DNA from: Pelagibius sp. Alg239-R121
GTDB taxonomy: Bacteria; Pseudomonadota; Alphaproteobacteria; Kiloniellales; Kiloniellaceae
Direction of reading: 5' to 3'
NCBI RefSeq assembly: GCF_947331435.1
Contig: NZ_CAMZOF010000001.1
Coordinates: 682,001-746,000, forward strand
Length of the DNA: 64,000 bases
Both the position numbers and the translations under genes were made by a program. This document shows, piece by piece, positions 1 through 8,422 of the stretch; the first letter of the stretch is position 1, and each line of letters starts with the position of its first letter. The notes under the pieces are model-generated. The model had not been told where the DNA came from, did not search any database, and was given only the letters and a program-made list of their open reading frames with translations.

Positions 1-117
1 ATCAATGTGACGTCACCGACCGGCCTTCAGGAGATTGATCGCTACGACGATGTCTGCCTGGAAGCGGAAATCTGGGACGCCGTCGAGGAGCGTTACGGTG
101 AAGTCCACGTGACATAG
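1..117 (+). CDS. gshB: Glutathione synthetase, 3' end only
   Basis: Only the last 38 codons are in the window; the frame is open from base 1 and ends with TAG at 115-117. The fragment begins INVTSPTGLQEIDRYD and ends with an IWDAVEERYG-like helix. This is the usual C-terminus of bacterial glutathione synthetase (ATP-grasp), which joins glycine to gamma-glutamylcysteine in the cytoplasm. The NVTSPTG segment belongs to the ATP/substrate site in the family. In many alphaproteobacteria gshB is followed closely by comM (yifB). Here comM lies 5.7 kb downstream, with accessory genes between. The identification rests on a short but characteristic segment. Confidence 0.8.
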   Translation: MNVTSPTGLQEIDRYDDVCLEAEIWDAVEERYGEVHVT

Positions 118-458
118 CGATTAAGTTCGACGTGTCCTTACGACGTATCGGCCCCCGTGCTGAGAAGCCGGTCGCTCCTTAAATTTTGCATCGCAGCATG
201 GTTTAAATTGACGAAATCTTCATCGGATAGACGGCAACATTAGGAGAGAACTGCGTATTTTGCATGGGCTTATGCAATGTACAATCGATTGAGCAGTTCC
301 CTTACCTTGCAAAGCCTGATATGATGTTTGTGCGCTGCAACAGACGTTGCGGCGCATTATTTTGTCCAGAGCCTGATTCACGCCCCACTGTGATTCCTAG
401 TGAGGCGTGAATCAGGCTCTTGCTCTAACGAACCTACTCTAGATCCCAGGATGCCGCT
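118..458. other. Intergenic region gshB to SulP gene
   Basis: 341 bases without a convincing gene. The only clear structure is the inverted repeat at 368-420. A conventional terminator for gshB was not seen directly behind its stop codon. Confidence 0.6.
368..420. repeat. Perfect 17-bp inverted repeat with three GANTC sites
   Basis: The arms at 368-384 (AGAGCCTGATTCACGCC) and 404-420 are exact reverse complements, separated by 19 bases. No T-run follows directly, so it is not a textbook terminator on the plus strand. Three GANTC sequences (375-379, 392-396, 409-413) fall inside it. GANTC is the CcrM methylation site in alphaproteobacteria. It could act as a terminator-like hairpin for gshB, an operator for the SulP gene that starts 39 bases downstream, or be a short dispersed repeat. 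Confidence 0.75.
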
Positions 459-2111
459 TTGTTTCTTACCCTCCAAAAACTCGTGCCAGCCTCCCCGAAA
501 ACCGAAGTCCTTTCCGGCCTGACAGTCGCCCTTGCGCTGGTCCCGGAAGCCGTCGCCTTCGCCTTCGTGGCGGGCGTTCACCCACTTTCAGGGCTTTACG
601 CGGCATTTTTGGTGGGTTTGATCACCGCCGTAATAGGTGGGCGCCCGGGCATGATTTCCGGTGCGACCGGTGCACTTGCCGTGGTTATGGTCTCGCTGGT
701 AGCGGATCACGGTGTCGAGTATCTTTTCGCGACGGTGGTGCTGATGGGTCTGCTCCAGATCACGGCAGGCGTGCTGAAACTCGGCAAGTTCATCCGCATG
801 GTGCCGCACCCCGTCATGCTGGGCTTCGTGAATGGTCTGGCGATCGTGATCTTTCTCGCACAGCTGTCCCAATTCAAGATCACCGGCGCCGACGGAAGCC
901 TCGAATGGATGCAGGGTGAAGCGCTGACCGTCATGCTCGGCCTCGTGGCTCTGGCCATGGCAATCATCCATTTCCTACCGCGCGTCACCCAGGCCGTGCC
1001 AGCGCCACTGGCCGCCATTCTCGCTGTGACAGGTATGGCACTCTTTCTGGGCTTCGACACACGTACGGTCGGCGACCTGACCAGCATATCCGGCAACCTG
1101 CCCAGTTTTCACCTGCCTATGGTGCCGCTGAACCTCGAAACCCTGCAGATTATCTTCCCTTATGCCTTGATTCTTGCGGCCATCGGTCTGATCGAATCCC
1201 TGCTGACCCTGACCCTGGTCGACGAGATGACTGAAACCCGCGGCCGGGCCAGTCAGGAATGCATCGGTCAGGGCGTTGCCAACACGGTGACCGGCGTTTT
1301 CGGCGGTATGGGAGGTTGTGCGATGATCGGACAGAGCATGATCAATATCAAATCAGGTGGGCGCAGCCGGCTCTCGGGCATCGCCGCCGCCGGGTTTCTG
1401 CTGTTTTTCATCCTCTATGGTTCGTCCCTGATTGAAATGATCCCGCTGGCCGCCCTGGTCGGCGTGATGTTCATGGTGGTGATCGGGACCTTTGAGTGGT
1501 CAAGTTTCCGCATTATCGGCAAGATTCCACGATCCGATGCCTTCGTTCTTGTCTTGGTTTCGGGCGTGACGGTCTTCACCGACCTGGCGATTGCCGTCGT
1601 GGTGGGGGTCATCGTCTCGGCGCTAGTGTTTTCCTGGAAAAGTGCGAAGCGTATCACCGCGCGCAGCTACCAGACCGACGACGCCACCAAGGTCTACGAG
1701 CTCTCGGGACCGCTGTTCTTCGGCTCCATCACCAGTTTTCGCGATCTCTTCGATCCAAAGAACGACAGCGATGACGTGGTGGTTGATTTCAAGGGTTCGC
1801 GGGTTTGGGATCACTCGGGACTGCAGGCCATCGACAGCCTGGCAGAACGCTATACAAACCATGGTAAGCGGCTGCATTTAAAACACCTGAGTGGAGACTG
1901 CACGCATCTGCTGCAAAAGGCCGGAAACCTCGTGGAAGTGAATGTTATCGAAGATCCGCACTATGGTGTCGTGGTCGATTACGCCCAGCTCTACAGAGAC
2001 ACTCCCAAGGCCGATGCCGCCGCGGTTGAGACAGCTAAACAGTCCGAACCTGCTGGAAATGGCGAACCAAATCCCAAGGTTCCGCTAAAACCGGCTGCGG
2101 TCAAAGCCTGA
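459..2111 (+). CDS. SulP-family anion transporter with STAS domain
   Basis: A 550-residue inner-membrane protein of the SLC26/SulP family, which moves sulfate, bicarbonate or related anions. Successive hydrophobic segments fill roughly residues 15-400, starting with the family signature [19 protein letters not shown] soluble STAS domain follows at about 415-520 and contains [20 protein letters not shown], the usual regulatory-loop region. The substrate cannot be read from sequence. The start is uncertain: TTG at 459 is the first plausible codon after the in-frame stop at 426, and an ATG at 451 is out of frame. The 3' end overlaps the convergent kelch-like gene by 11 bases. Its neighbours are accessory, which fits later acquisition between gshB and comM. 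Confidence 0.88.
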   Translation: MFLTLQKLVPASPKTEVLSGLTVALALVPEAVAFAFVAGVHPLSGLYAAFLVGLITAVIGGRPGMISGATGALAVVMVSLVADHGVEYLFATVVLMGLLQITAGVLKLGKFIRMVPHPVMLGFVNGLAIVIFLAQLSQFKITGADGSLEWMQGEALTVMLGLVALAMAIIHFLPRVTQAVPAPLAAILAVTGMALFLGFDTRTVGDLTSISGNLPSFHLPMVPLNLETLQIIFPYALILAAIGLIESLLTLTLVDEMTETRGRASQECIGQGVANTVTGVFGGMGGCAMIGQSMINIKSGGRSRLSGIAAAGFLLFFILYGSSLIEMIPLAALVGVMFMVVIGTFEWSSFRIIGKIPRSDAFVLVLVSGVTVFTDLAIAVVVGVIVSALVFSWKSAKRITARSYQTDDATKVYELSGPLFFGSITSFRDLFDPKNDSDDVVVDFKGSRVWDHSGLQAIDSLAERYTNHGKRLHLKHLSGDCTHLLQKAGNLVEVNVIEDPHYGVVVDYAQLYRDTPKADAAAVETAKQSEPAGNGEPNPKVPLKPAAVKA

Positions 2112-3279
2112 GAGCCCAAACTTCCGGCAACCTCCTAGCGTCTGTTATGTCCGCAGGCGGTGCCGCGGTGACGAGCAACAGCACGTTGCGCTGCGGATCG
2201 TAATGAAGGTGATAATTCATGCCCAAGGCGAAGGGCAGAGTGGCCGTCTCGAATCGACGCCATCGGTCATTTCCCAGGTCATACGCCCAGGTCTCTGCCC
2301 GCCCCTTAAGAAGGTTGCGGCGCGACGTTCCGGTCGCGAAACGATCGACCAACACTATGGTTTCCGCCAGTTTCGGATGAAATGCCATAGGTGCATGCTC
2401 ATCCTTCGGTGGCCTCGTGCCAGGCGTCGGCATCGGCACGACTTCTCCCTCGCCGGTCCGGTAGATCAATACGTCATTGCCTAAACCGTTTCGTCCAAAT
2501 ATCACCACGGCTTCTTGGTTTTGGTCATAAACCGCGTTGTTGTGATAACCGATTGTCTCGCCGTCTGCCTTTTTTTCCCATCGGCCTGTCGGCTCCGAAA
2601 GCTCGAAGACACCGTCATACCCAGTCCCGACCATAACGCCACGAACGCTGTCATAGGTCGTTGCATAGGCAAAAAATGACCTCTTGGCCTTGGGCAACGG
2701 CGACCAGCGCTCGCGTTTAAGATCGAAAAGCCAATTCGGGTGCCGGCTGATGCCTGGCCAAAGGTCCCTTAAGGTGTCGCTGAAGCGCCCAGGCTCCATA
2801 TGCGCGGGATGGCTGCTGACCAAGACAGCGTCCCGTGCTGAATCGTAGTCAACTGCCCCAAAGGAGTGCATCGCCCAGGGATGATCACCTTGCGGACCCG
2901 CGACCGGCAGCCCTCTGGCGTCAACTCCATAGCTGGCCGGCGGATCGTCGGGATAGACGCGCCGCCATGCCAGCGTCGCTAGATCGAAAACAAGAGGAGA
3001 GTTGCTCCAATCCTCACCGTGAGTATCGCTCCCGAACAGCAGGATGCGGCTGCGACGTGTATCGAAAGCACTGCCACCATGGTTTTGTATAGGAAAGACA
3101 ACCGCGTCGTCGGGCCGCATCCGATGCACGCGCGTCCAAATTCCTAACTTCAGTTCGGCGTCCCAGCTGTTCTCGGCTGCCATGGTTTGTAAGCCGCCGG
3201 GTGTTGAGAGCATCGCCATGAGGAGTAGCGGCGCAATACCCGGAATGAAGAATACGATGCGAACAAAGGTAGAAAACAT
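2101..3279 (-). CDS. Exported kelch/galactose-oxidase-like beta-propeller protein
   Basis: 392 residues. The N-terminus has a hydrophobic stretch (about residues 5-30) that looks like a Sec signal peptide, with possible cleavage near the MAAENSWD segment. The rest has repeated blocks of the type [43 protein letters not shown] and [12 protein letters not shown], about 50 residues apart. These are kelch-like blades, so a secreted or periplasmic beta-propeller is likely. No catalytic residues are evident. It converges on the SulP gene with an 11-base overlap and no terminator between them. Function unknown; a carbohydrate- or protein-binding role would be typical of the fold. Confidence 0.65.
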   Translation of the reverse strand: MFSTFVRIVFFIPGIAPLLLMAMLSTPGGLQTMAAENSWDAELKLGIWTRVHRMRPDDAVVFPIQNHGGSAFDTRRSRILLFGSDTHGEDWSNSPLVFDLATLAWRRVYPDDPPASYGVDARGLPVAGPQGDHPWAMHSFGAVDYDSARDAVLVSSHPAHMEPGRFSDTLRDLWPGISRHPNWLFDLKRERWSPLPKAKRSFFAYATTYDSVRGVMVGTGYDGVFELSEPTGRWEKKADGETIGYHNNAVYDQNQEAVVIFGRNGLGNDVLIYRTGEGEVVPMPTPGTRPPKDEHAPMAFHPKLAETIVLVDRFATGTSRRNLLKGRAETWAYDLGNDRWRRFETATLPFALGMNYHLHYDPQRNVLLLVTAAPPADITDARRLPEVWALRL

Positions 3280-3579
3280 TTCTGCATGCTACGACGCCGT
3301 GAGGACGGCGGCGAGCAGAAAGCTTGTTGTGGTCATGACATTGCTACTGCAGTATTTTTCGATTAATTGGAGAAGTTTGTCGATGAAGTTTACAGCATAA
3401 AAAACACAGAGATTCGATCGTACCTGATTGTTTTAGCTTATTAAGTAAGCGCGTACTCCTCCGGAGCGACCTGATTTTCTGACAAATGTGTGACTGTCCG
3501 CTGTCGGCATTTCTTACAATCTCAGAGAGATTCCACCCACAATCTTTGTAAGGCCTTGAAATACCGATCATACAATCTG

Positions 3580-3595
3580 TGGCTTAATTCTTGCT
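3580..3595 (+). promoter_or_regulatory. Sigma-54 (RpoN) -24/-12 promoter candidate
   Basis: The sequence reads TGGC, seven bases, then TTGCT, which is the exact spacing of the RpoN consensus TGGCAYRNNNNTTGCW. Transcription would start near 3606, giving a leader of about 100 bases before the PEP-CTERM start at 3709. PEP-CTERM genes in other proteobacteria are reported to use RpoN with the PrsK/PrsR two-component pair, so the placement makes sense. No regulator of that kind is in the window. Confidence 0.5.
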
Positions 3596-3665
3596 TGGGT
3601 CTTGCTCGGTCGTGGGGTGGCGCGCAGCGCTTTGGAGGCGACAAGCGAGCCCTGCGTAGTTTCTG

Positions 3666-3686
3666 AAGGCCGGATAAACCGGCCTT
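3666..3686 (+). other. Leader hairpin ahead of the PEP-CTERM gene
   Basis: AAGGCCGG (3666-3673) pairs perfectly with CCGGCCTT (3679-3686) around the loop ATAAA. It is followed by a T-rich stretch and ends 22 bases before the start codon. It could be an attenuator, an mRNA-stability structure, or a terminator of upstream transcription. GGCCGG-rich hairpins are common just upstream of PEP-CTERM genes, as I recall from the family. Confidence 0.6.
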
Positions 3687-3708
3687 TGTGTTTTGGGGGA
3701 CAGGCAAT

Positions 3709-4605
3709 ATGAAGAGTGCTCATTCATTCGCCGGCATTCGCTGGCGGGTTATCAACCCTATTGTTATCGCCATCGCGCTTGCCGGGTCATTGCTCACGGT
3801 GGCGGAGTCGTCTGCAGCCGTTATCGTCGAGGATTCCATCGATGCGAACTTCGTCGCCTTGGGCCAATGGTATGAAAACGATGTCAGGCCGGGAGGAACG
3901 GCAGCTATCGTCAGCGTGTCCGGTACAGGCGGAACGCTCGAAAACAACGCGCCCCTGCCACAGGGAGCCGCACGCCTGACAACCGGTTTTGACAATAATC
4001 ACAAGGCGGAAGTCGGCGTTGCTGATAGCTATGGAACCGCGGGCAATATTCTAAACAACAGCTTCAATCTCGGTTACTCATTTTACAAAGTGGACGTGCC
4101 CGGCGGGAACACCTTTGCTGCGCCTTCCATCAAACTAACCTTTTCCAATCCTCTGACGACCCAGAATGGCGGCGACGGCTTCGTCACTCTGGTCTACGAG
4201 CCCTATCTCAATGGCAATTCGCCGGTGGCGACAGGCGACTGGACCGATGTTCAAATCGACCTGACCTCAGGTCTGTTCTGGCAAACCGGTGGTTTCGGTC
4301 AGACTTTCGACCAAACAAAACTACTAACTTTGAGCGACTGGCTCACCGAATTCGATCCCGATTTTCTCGACGCCCAAATGCTCCTTCTGTCGGTTGGCGT
4401 AGGGTCCTTCAATCAAGGACAGGATGGCTATTTCGACAACGTGAGCCTCGCCTTCCAAACGATCGGTGCCACTACCTTTGATAAGACCTATGATTTTGAA
4501 GTCGCGAGCACGGCCGTTCCAGAGCCCGGCTCTCTCGGTCTCCTCGGCATCGGTCTTCTTGGGTTAGGTCTTGCCCGATTGCGGTTTACTAAAAGCGCAA
4601 TCTAG
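3709..4605 (+). CDS. PEP-CTERM sorting-domain exported protein
   Basis: 298 residues counted from ATG 3709, which is preceded by the purine-rich GGGGGACAGG; an upstream frame extension to 3688 lacks such support. Residues 1-37 form a signal peptide ending near ESSAA. The C-terminus has VPEPGS, a hydrophobic helix and a basic end (RLRF), which is the PEP-CTERM tripartite tag recognised and cut by exosortase. The middle is a beta-rich domain with an acidic FDNVSLAF segment, reminiscent of carbohydrate-binding-like surface proteins. Such proteins are usually linked to exopolysaccharide and flocs. No exosortase gene is in the window. Regulation is suggested by the sigma-54-like promoter and leader hairpin upstream. 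Confidence 0.85.
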   Translation: MKSAHSFAGIRWRVINPIVIAIALAGSLLTVAESSAAVIVEDSIDANFVALGQWYENDVRPGGTAAIVSVSGTGGTLENNAPLPQGAARLTTGFDNNHKAEVGVADSYGTAGNILNNSFNLGYSFYKVDVPGGNTFAAPSIKLTFSNPLTTQNGGDGFVTLVYEPYLNGNSPVATGDWTDVQIDLTSGLFWQTGGFGQTFDQTKLLTLSDWLTEFDPDFLDAQMLLLSVGVGSFNQGQDGYFDNVSLAFQTIGATTFDKTYDFEVASTAVPEPGSLGLLGIGLLGLGLARLRFTKSAI

Positions 4606-4777
4606 CCGCCGACTCTCTGCAGCTCGGACAACCAAAGTAAGGAAATGCCGATCGGCCCATCGGATCGCGCAATCGAACGAACGCTGGGTCGGTCGGTATT
4701 TTTCCCTCAAAACTGGCAACACCTTTTACTTGTTTTTCTAAAGTTATTTTCAATTTTTTGGGATCGTATTTGTTAAC

Positions 4778-4793
4778 AACCGACCAGTTGGTT
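4778..4793. promoter_or_regulatory. TetR operator-like site, distal
   Basis: AACCGAC, CA, GTTGGTT: an inverted repeat with one mismatch that closely matches the site upstream of tetR at 5463-5478, and flanking bases (T-run then AACAA) are similar too. It lies 59 bases beyond the 3' end of tetR in an AT-rich stretch, with no obvious gene oriented away from it. It may be an orphan operator left after loss of a target gene. Confidence 0.6.
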
Positions 4794-4851
4794 TTTAACA
4801 AATCGACAAATTAATTTAAATGCGATGGAATTGCCGGTACAAGCCGGTCAA

Positions 4852-5451
4852 TCAACCCCTGAGGATCAACTTTGCGGTATCGAGACTTTCGAGAATCGCG
4901 TCAGGGCGGTTCTCGGCTTTGGCCGATACAAGCGCGCCGTTCATGATTGTCACCAAAGCTGGCGCGGCCACATCGCCGTCGAGTTCGCGGTTGGCGTAAC
5001 CGATCACCTTTGCATCACGCGCAATCAGACGATAGTAGGTTCTGAAGTGAGTGAAGACGGCGTCGACGGCATCACGGATGACAGACGAGCTCGACGCCAT
5101 TTCGCTGGAAATGTTGACAAATGGGCAACCAGCGCAGCTTTCACCTTGGTCATAGCGGCTCAAGTGCTGCTGATAGATCCTCTGATAAATACCGCTGAGC
5201 CGGTCGATCGGATTGGGGGCGGCGGACAAGGCCGCCTCATAAACTTCCGTCTTCTGACGCTCGAAGTGCTGCGTGATCGCGGCAACGGCCAGCGCTTCCT
5301 TTGAACCGAAGTGCTGATAAAGAGTTGCTTTGTTAACCTTCGCAAGATCGCATACCTGATTGACGTTGACCGCCTGGTAACTCTGCAGCCAGAAAGCAGA
5401 TGCGGCTGCATGGAGAATACGCTGTTGGGTTTTTTCCTTCCGAGTGTTCAT
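4852..5451 (-). CDS. TetR/AcrR-family transcriptional regulator
   Basis: 199 residues from ATG 5451; the frame could extend upstream to 5511, but that would cover the operator. The N-terminal helix-turn-helix reads AVNVNQVCDLAKVNKATLYQHFGSKEAL (residues about 24-51, given in part), the classic TetR DNA-binding helices. The C-terminal ligand domain carries CAGCPF followed by a serine-rich helix, similar to regulators of the NemR/YxaF type. The two close cysteines could sense electrophiles or oxidants, but that is inference. A near-perfect palindromic operator sits 12 bases upstream, so autoregulation is likely. The ligand and other targets are unknown. Confidence 0.88.
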   Translation of the reverse strand: MNTRKEKTQQRILHAAASAFWLQSYQAVNVNQVCDLAKVNKATLYQHFGSKEALAVAAITQHFERQKTEVYEAALSAAPNPIDRLSGIYQRIYQQHLSRYDQGESCAGCPFVNISSEMASSSSVIRDAVDAVFTHFRTYYRLIARDAKVIGYANRELDGDVAAPALVTIMNGALVSAKAENRPDAILESLDTAKLILRG

Positions 5452-5462
5452 ATTCGTTGCAT

Positions 5463-5478
5463 AACCGACTGGTCGGTT
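5463..5478. promoter_or_regulatory. TetR operator at its own promoter
   Basis: AACCGAC, TG, GTCGGTT: a perfect 7-bp inverted repeat with a 2-base centre, typical of TetR-family operators. It sits just upstream of the regulator's start and is matched by the distal copy at 4778-4793. Confidence 0.7.
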
Positions 5479-5811
5479 TTTTACAAGTGTTACGGTTTTC
5501 GGCAATCTCACGTGTTGGATAAAGGCGCAATCCAGGCTTGCCTCAGTCGCTCGTATTTTTCGCCTTATTCGCAGGGTGGTCGCTTGGTACAGTCAGCGAT
5601 TCAACCGCGTGAATCCTAAACAGACATCGCAACTACATTACGGGAAGACGCGGTTATCGATCGGCGTTGCGACCGAAGTAGAGACAGCAGCATCGCCGGA
5701 ATAGGGTAGGCGGCTCTCAGAAAGCGACCACCGCCTTTCCTCATGCGTTTGACAAGCCGGTGGCGTCCTGCGATACCCGAGGAACCACTTTTACGTGTGA
5801 ATCGGCGTTCC

Positions 5812-7338
5812 ATGGTCGCAAGAGTGAATACCGTCGCCTTTGCTGGTGTCGAAGTCGTCAAGGTCGATGTCCAGGTGCAGATGGCATCTGGCCTGCCGGC
5901 ATTCTCTGTCGTCGGACTACCCGATAAGGCCGTCGCCGAAAGCAGAGACAGAGTGCGCGCCGCTCTCACTGCGCTGGGCCTCTCCCTGCCGCCCAAGCGC
6001 ATCGTCGTCAATCTGGCGCCCGCCGACCTGACCAAGGAAGGCAGCCATTTCGATCTCCCCATTGCGTTGGGTCTTCTGGTCGCCATGAACATTCTACCGT
6101 CTGACGAAGTTTTGGACTATTCGGTGCTTGGAGAACTTGCCCTGGACGGACGCGTCATGCCGGTCAGTGGTGTGCTGGCGGCCGCGCTGAATGCGTCAGA
6201 ACGCGATTTAGGATTGATCTGTCCTCAAGAACAGGGCGGCGAGGCAGCCTGGGCGAACGGAATAGAGATCTTGGCGCCCGTTACCCTGCTGAGCTTGATC
6301 AATCACTTCAAAGGCAGCCAGGTCTTGAGTCCGCCAGAGCCAGCTCTAAACACGGATAACGACGAAGGCTTGGATCTGAAGGACATAAAGGGGCAGGACA
6401 CGGCCAAGCGTGCGCTGGAAATTACCGCCGCTGGCGGTCACAATATGCTGATGGTCGGCCCTCCAGGAGCCGGCAAATCCATGCTGGCACAACGCCTCCC
6501 AGGGATCCTGCCGCCTTTGGAACCCGCAGAAGCTCTCGAAGTCAGTCTTATTCATTCCGTAGCCGGAACATTGGAAGGCGGCCGGCTTTTGCGCCAACGG
6601 CCCTTTCGCGATCCACATCACTCCGCCTCGTTGCCCGCGTTGGCTGGTGGCGGCCTCAAGGCAAAACCTGGTGAGATTTCGCTGGCCCATCTGGGGGTAT
6701 TGTTTCTGGACGAACTGCCGGAGTTCGGCCGCGCAACGCTGGAGGCCCTGCGCCAGCCTTTGGAAACAGGCCGCGTTGCCATCGCCCGCGCCAACGCCCA
6801 CGTTACCTATCCCGCTCGCGTGCAGTTGATTGCGGCCATGAACCCCTGCCGCTGCGGCTATTTTGGCGATCCTGCGGCTGCTTGCGGCCGGGTGCCTCGC
6901 TGCGCTGTCGACTATCAGGCCAAGATTTCCGGACCGCTCTACGACCGCATGGACATTCACCTTGATGTGCCGGCGGTAAAAATACAGGACCTTAGCCTGC
7001 CTCCGCCCAGCGAAGGATCTGCCGCGGTGGCCGCGCGGGTCACGGCGGCACGGCGTATTCAAAGGGAACGCTACAGCAGTCAACCCGAGGCAAAACGGCC
7101 GCGCAGCAATGCAGAAGTGGATGGCAGGTTGTTGGAGGAAGTTGCTGCCCCCGACGCCGAAAGCCGGAATTTGTTGCTGCAGGCAGCGGAGCGTTTACGC
7201 CTCACAGGCCGCGGCTACCATCGGGTTCTGCGGGTTGCACGCACTTTAGCCGATCTGGATGGCAGTGCCGAACTGCGCCGGCCACACGTCGCCGAAGCGC
7301 TCTCCTACCGTCGCCTTCCACCCGGCAGAGAAATCTAG
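5812..7338 (+). CDS. comM: ComM/YifB family Mg-chelatase-like AAA+ ATPase
   Basis: 508 residues from ATG 5812, close to the usual family length; an in-frame start at 5743 would add 23 residues not typical of the family. An N-terminal ribosomal S5/Lon-like domain (residues about 20-165) is followed by an AAA+ core with Walker A GPPGAGKS near residue 219, a Walker B region LGVLFLDELPEF, a cysteine cluster (NPCRCGYFGD and CGRVPRC), and a C-terminal Mg-chelatase domain. In Vibrio, ComM is a hexameric helicase that promotes branch migration during natural transformation. The role in non-competent species is less clear. It normally neighbours gshB, which here lies 5.7 kb upstream. Confidence 0.93.
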   Translation: MVARVNTVAFAGVEVVKVDVQVQMASGLPAFSVVGLPDKAVAESRDRVRAALTALGLSLPPKRIVVNLAPADLTKEGSHFDLPIALGLLVAMNILPSDEVLDYSVLGELALDGRVMPVSGVLAAALNASERDLGLICPQEQGGEAAWANGIEILAPVTLLSLINHFKGSQVLSPPEPALNTDNDEGLDLKDIKGQDTAKRALEITAAGGHNMLMVGPPGAGKSMLAQRLPGILPPLEPAEALEVSLIHSVAGTLEGGRLLRQRPFRDPHHSASLPALAGGGLKAKPGEISLAHLGVLFLDELPEFGRATLEALRQPLETGRVAIARANAHVTYPARVQLIAAMNPCRCGYFGDPAAACGRVPRCAVDYQAKISGPLYDRMDIHLDVPAVKIQDLSLPPPSEGSAAVAARVTAARRIQRERYSSQPEAKRPRSNAEVDGRLLEEVAAPDAESRNLLLQAAERLRLTGRGYHRVLRVARTLADLDGSAELRRPHVAEALSYRRLPPGREI

Positions 7339-7464
7339 CTTGCAGTCGTCTTTGGTGGGTACGATTCAGCGCGTGGAACGCTTTCTATTTAATTGATTGA
7401 GAGGCTGTTTCACGTCTTTCGCCGACACGAGAAAACATCCAGACTCTCGGCCAAGGGCCGCGTT

Positions 7465-7641
7465 TCAAACCGCGCGGTAGGAGCGGTAAGCGTCCGAAAT
7501 ACCCAGCGCCTGCATGTCGAAATCACGTGGATTCCGGCCACGCTTGATGTCGTTTGAAACCCTGGTCGCTGCGCCGACATTCTCGAAGAACGACAAAACG
7601 GCGTCTACATTGCTCAGGATGGTCTGGAAAAGGCTTTTCAT
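7465..7641 (-). CDS. Small conserved-looking protein, possibly DUF1127-like
   Basis: 58 residues from ATG 7641, chosen because TGGAG lies 10 bases upstream; a longer frame to 7665 would run into the inverted repeat. The N-terminal half is amphipathic (MKSLFQTILSNVDAVLSFF). The second half is basic and ends in DMQALGISDAYRSY, resembling the short LGI-containing C-terminus of alphaproteobacterial DUF1127-type small proteins. The match is weak. Such proteins have been linked to stress and phosphate or RNA metabolism in other alphaproteobacteria. The perfect inverted repeat in its leader suggests dedicated regulation. Confidence 0.5.
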   Translation of the reverse strand: MKSLFQTILSNVDAVLSFFENVGAATRVSNDIKRGRNPRDFDMQALGISDAYRSYRAV

Positions 7642-8065
7642 GACAGTAATCTCCAGTTTGTGCATCGCAAACCGAAAATGTTGCGATGCACAAAATATAG
7701 AGATCTCATTGCCCAGCTAAAAGGCACGATGCTGCAACCAAGCCATGTGTCATTTGCAACCCAAGCAATTGATACAGTTAGATTCGATATCTTCCCGGCA
7801 GTTCAATCGGGGGCAAATCAACGTGGTCAGATGTCACCCTACACGGGGGAACGACTTACTACTGCAGCGCACAGTATTTATGCGACAAAAGCCGTGAATT
7901 TGGAGGCTCCAGACAAGTGTGTAAACGGCCCATGCATGGAGTTGGCCAGAAGTTGATTCATGGCTTCTCACAGTCAGAGAAAACAATCAAACTCCACACG
8001 GACCCCTTTATTGAACCGTGGTTCGCAGCCTGCAGCAGTCCGCAGCGCTATGCAGGTTCAGACGA
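7642..8065. other. Intergenic region with inverted repeat
   Basis: 424 bases between two minus-strand small genes. Apart from the inverted repeat at 7657-7694, nothing supported: the overlapping plus-strand frames show no family signature or ribosome-binding site. Confidence 0.5.
7657..7694. repeat. Perfect 14-bp inverted repeat upstream of the small gene
   Basis: TTTGTGCATCGCAA (7657-7670) and its exact reverse complement (7681-7694) flank 10 bases. It begins 16 bases upstream of the small gene's start. Each arm contains TGC-N3-GCA, similar to the core of PhaR-type sites (CTGC-N3-GCAG) known in polyhydroxyalkanoate-storing alphaproteobacteria. It could be a double operator or a leader hairpin of the mRNA. 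Confidence 0.7.
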
Positions 8066-8329
8066 TCACCGCAAACTTGAGAGATTTGCAATCAGGGCAT
8101 CGTTCTTCTGCCGGATTGCCGTCGCAATCTTATGTGCGACGTCTTGATCGGCTTCGGGGGCGTGCAAGGCCGCATCGACCGCGCGGTGCTGGCCTTCGAG
8201 CAGGGCCTTAATCACCGTCTGTTCGACGATTCTTTCGACCTTTTGAAATTGCTCTGGCGTGAGGTGCGTCACCAACAACTCGTCGATGCCCTTGGTTGCC
8301 TCTTCCGCGATCTCACGCAGCCTGTCCAT
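8066..8329 (-). CDS. Small helical protein of unknown function
   Basis: 87 residues from ATG 8329, which has GGGGGAGAG just upstream; a longer frame to 8401 lacks this. The sequence is acidic and strongly helical (MDRLREIAEEATKGIDELL, then EQFQKVERIVEQTVIKALLEG), with no cysteine and no membrane segment. I do not recognise the family. It lies upstream of the HIT gene's terminus on the same strand, separated by 93 bases, so it could be the last gene of the his-HIT transcript or independent. Confidence 0.55.
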   Translation of the reverse strand: MDRLREIAEEATKGIDELLVTHLTPEQFQKVERIVEQTVIKALLEGQHRAVDAALHAPEADQDVAHKIATAIRQKNDALIANLSSLR

Positions 8330-8422
8330 TCCACTCTCCCCCAAAAAATCATCCCTGTCCTCGTAGACTAACACATCGTCCGCCACGGTCTGCAAGGCCA
8401 ACAGCGAAATCGCTGGCGCGGC

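Larger units (their letters stand above)
3280..3708. other. Intergenic region upstream of the PEP-CTERM gene
   Basis: 429 bases between the divergent kelch-like and PEP-CTERM genes. It holds the sigma-54-like promoter (3580-3595) and a perfect hairpin (3666-3686). Short reading frames here have no recognisable product. Confidence 0.6.

Noticed and set aside
4589-4801. 70-codon minus-strand frame overlapping the PEP-CTERM end and the distal operator
   Set aside because: TTG start, no ribosome-binding site, and a sequence without family features; although the nearby operator made it tempting, support is too weak.
4825-5304. 159-codon plus-strand reading frame opposite tetR
   Set aside because: It lies wholly antisense to a convincing TetR gene, has no ribosome-binding site and no family-like sequence.
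7406-7421. Third parS-like site after comM
   Set aside because: TGTTTCACGT is present but the second half-site is not, so the palindrome is broken. Similar half-sites near 17590 and 25786 were dismissed for the same reason.
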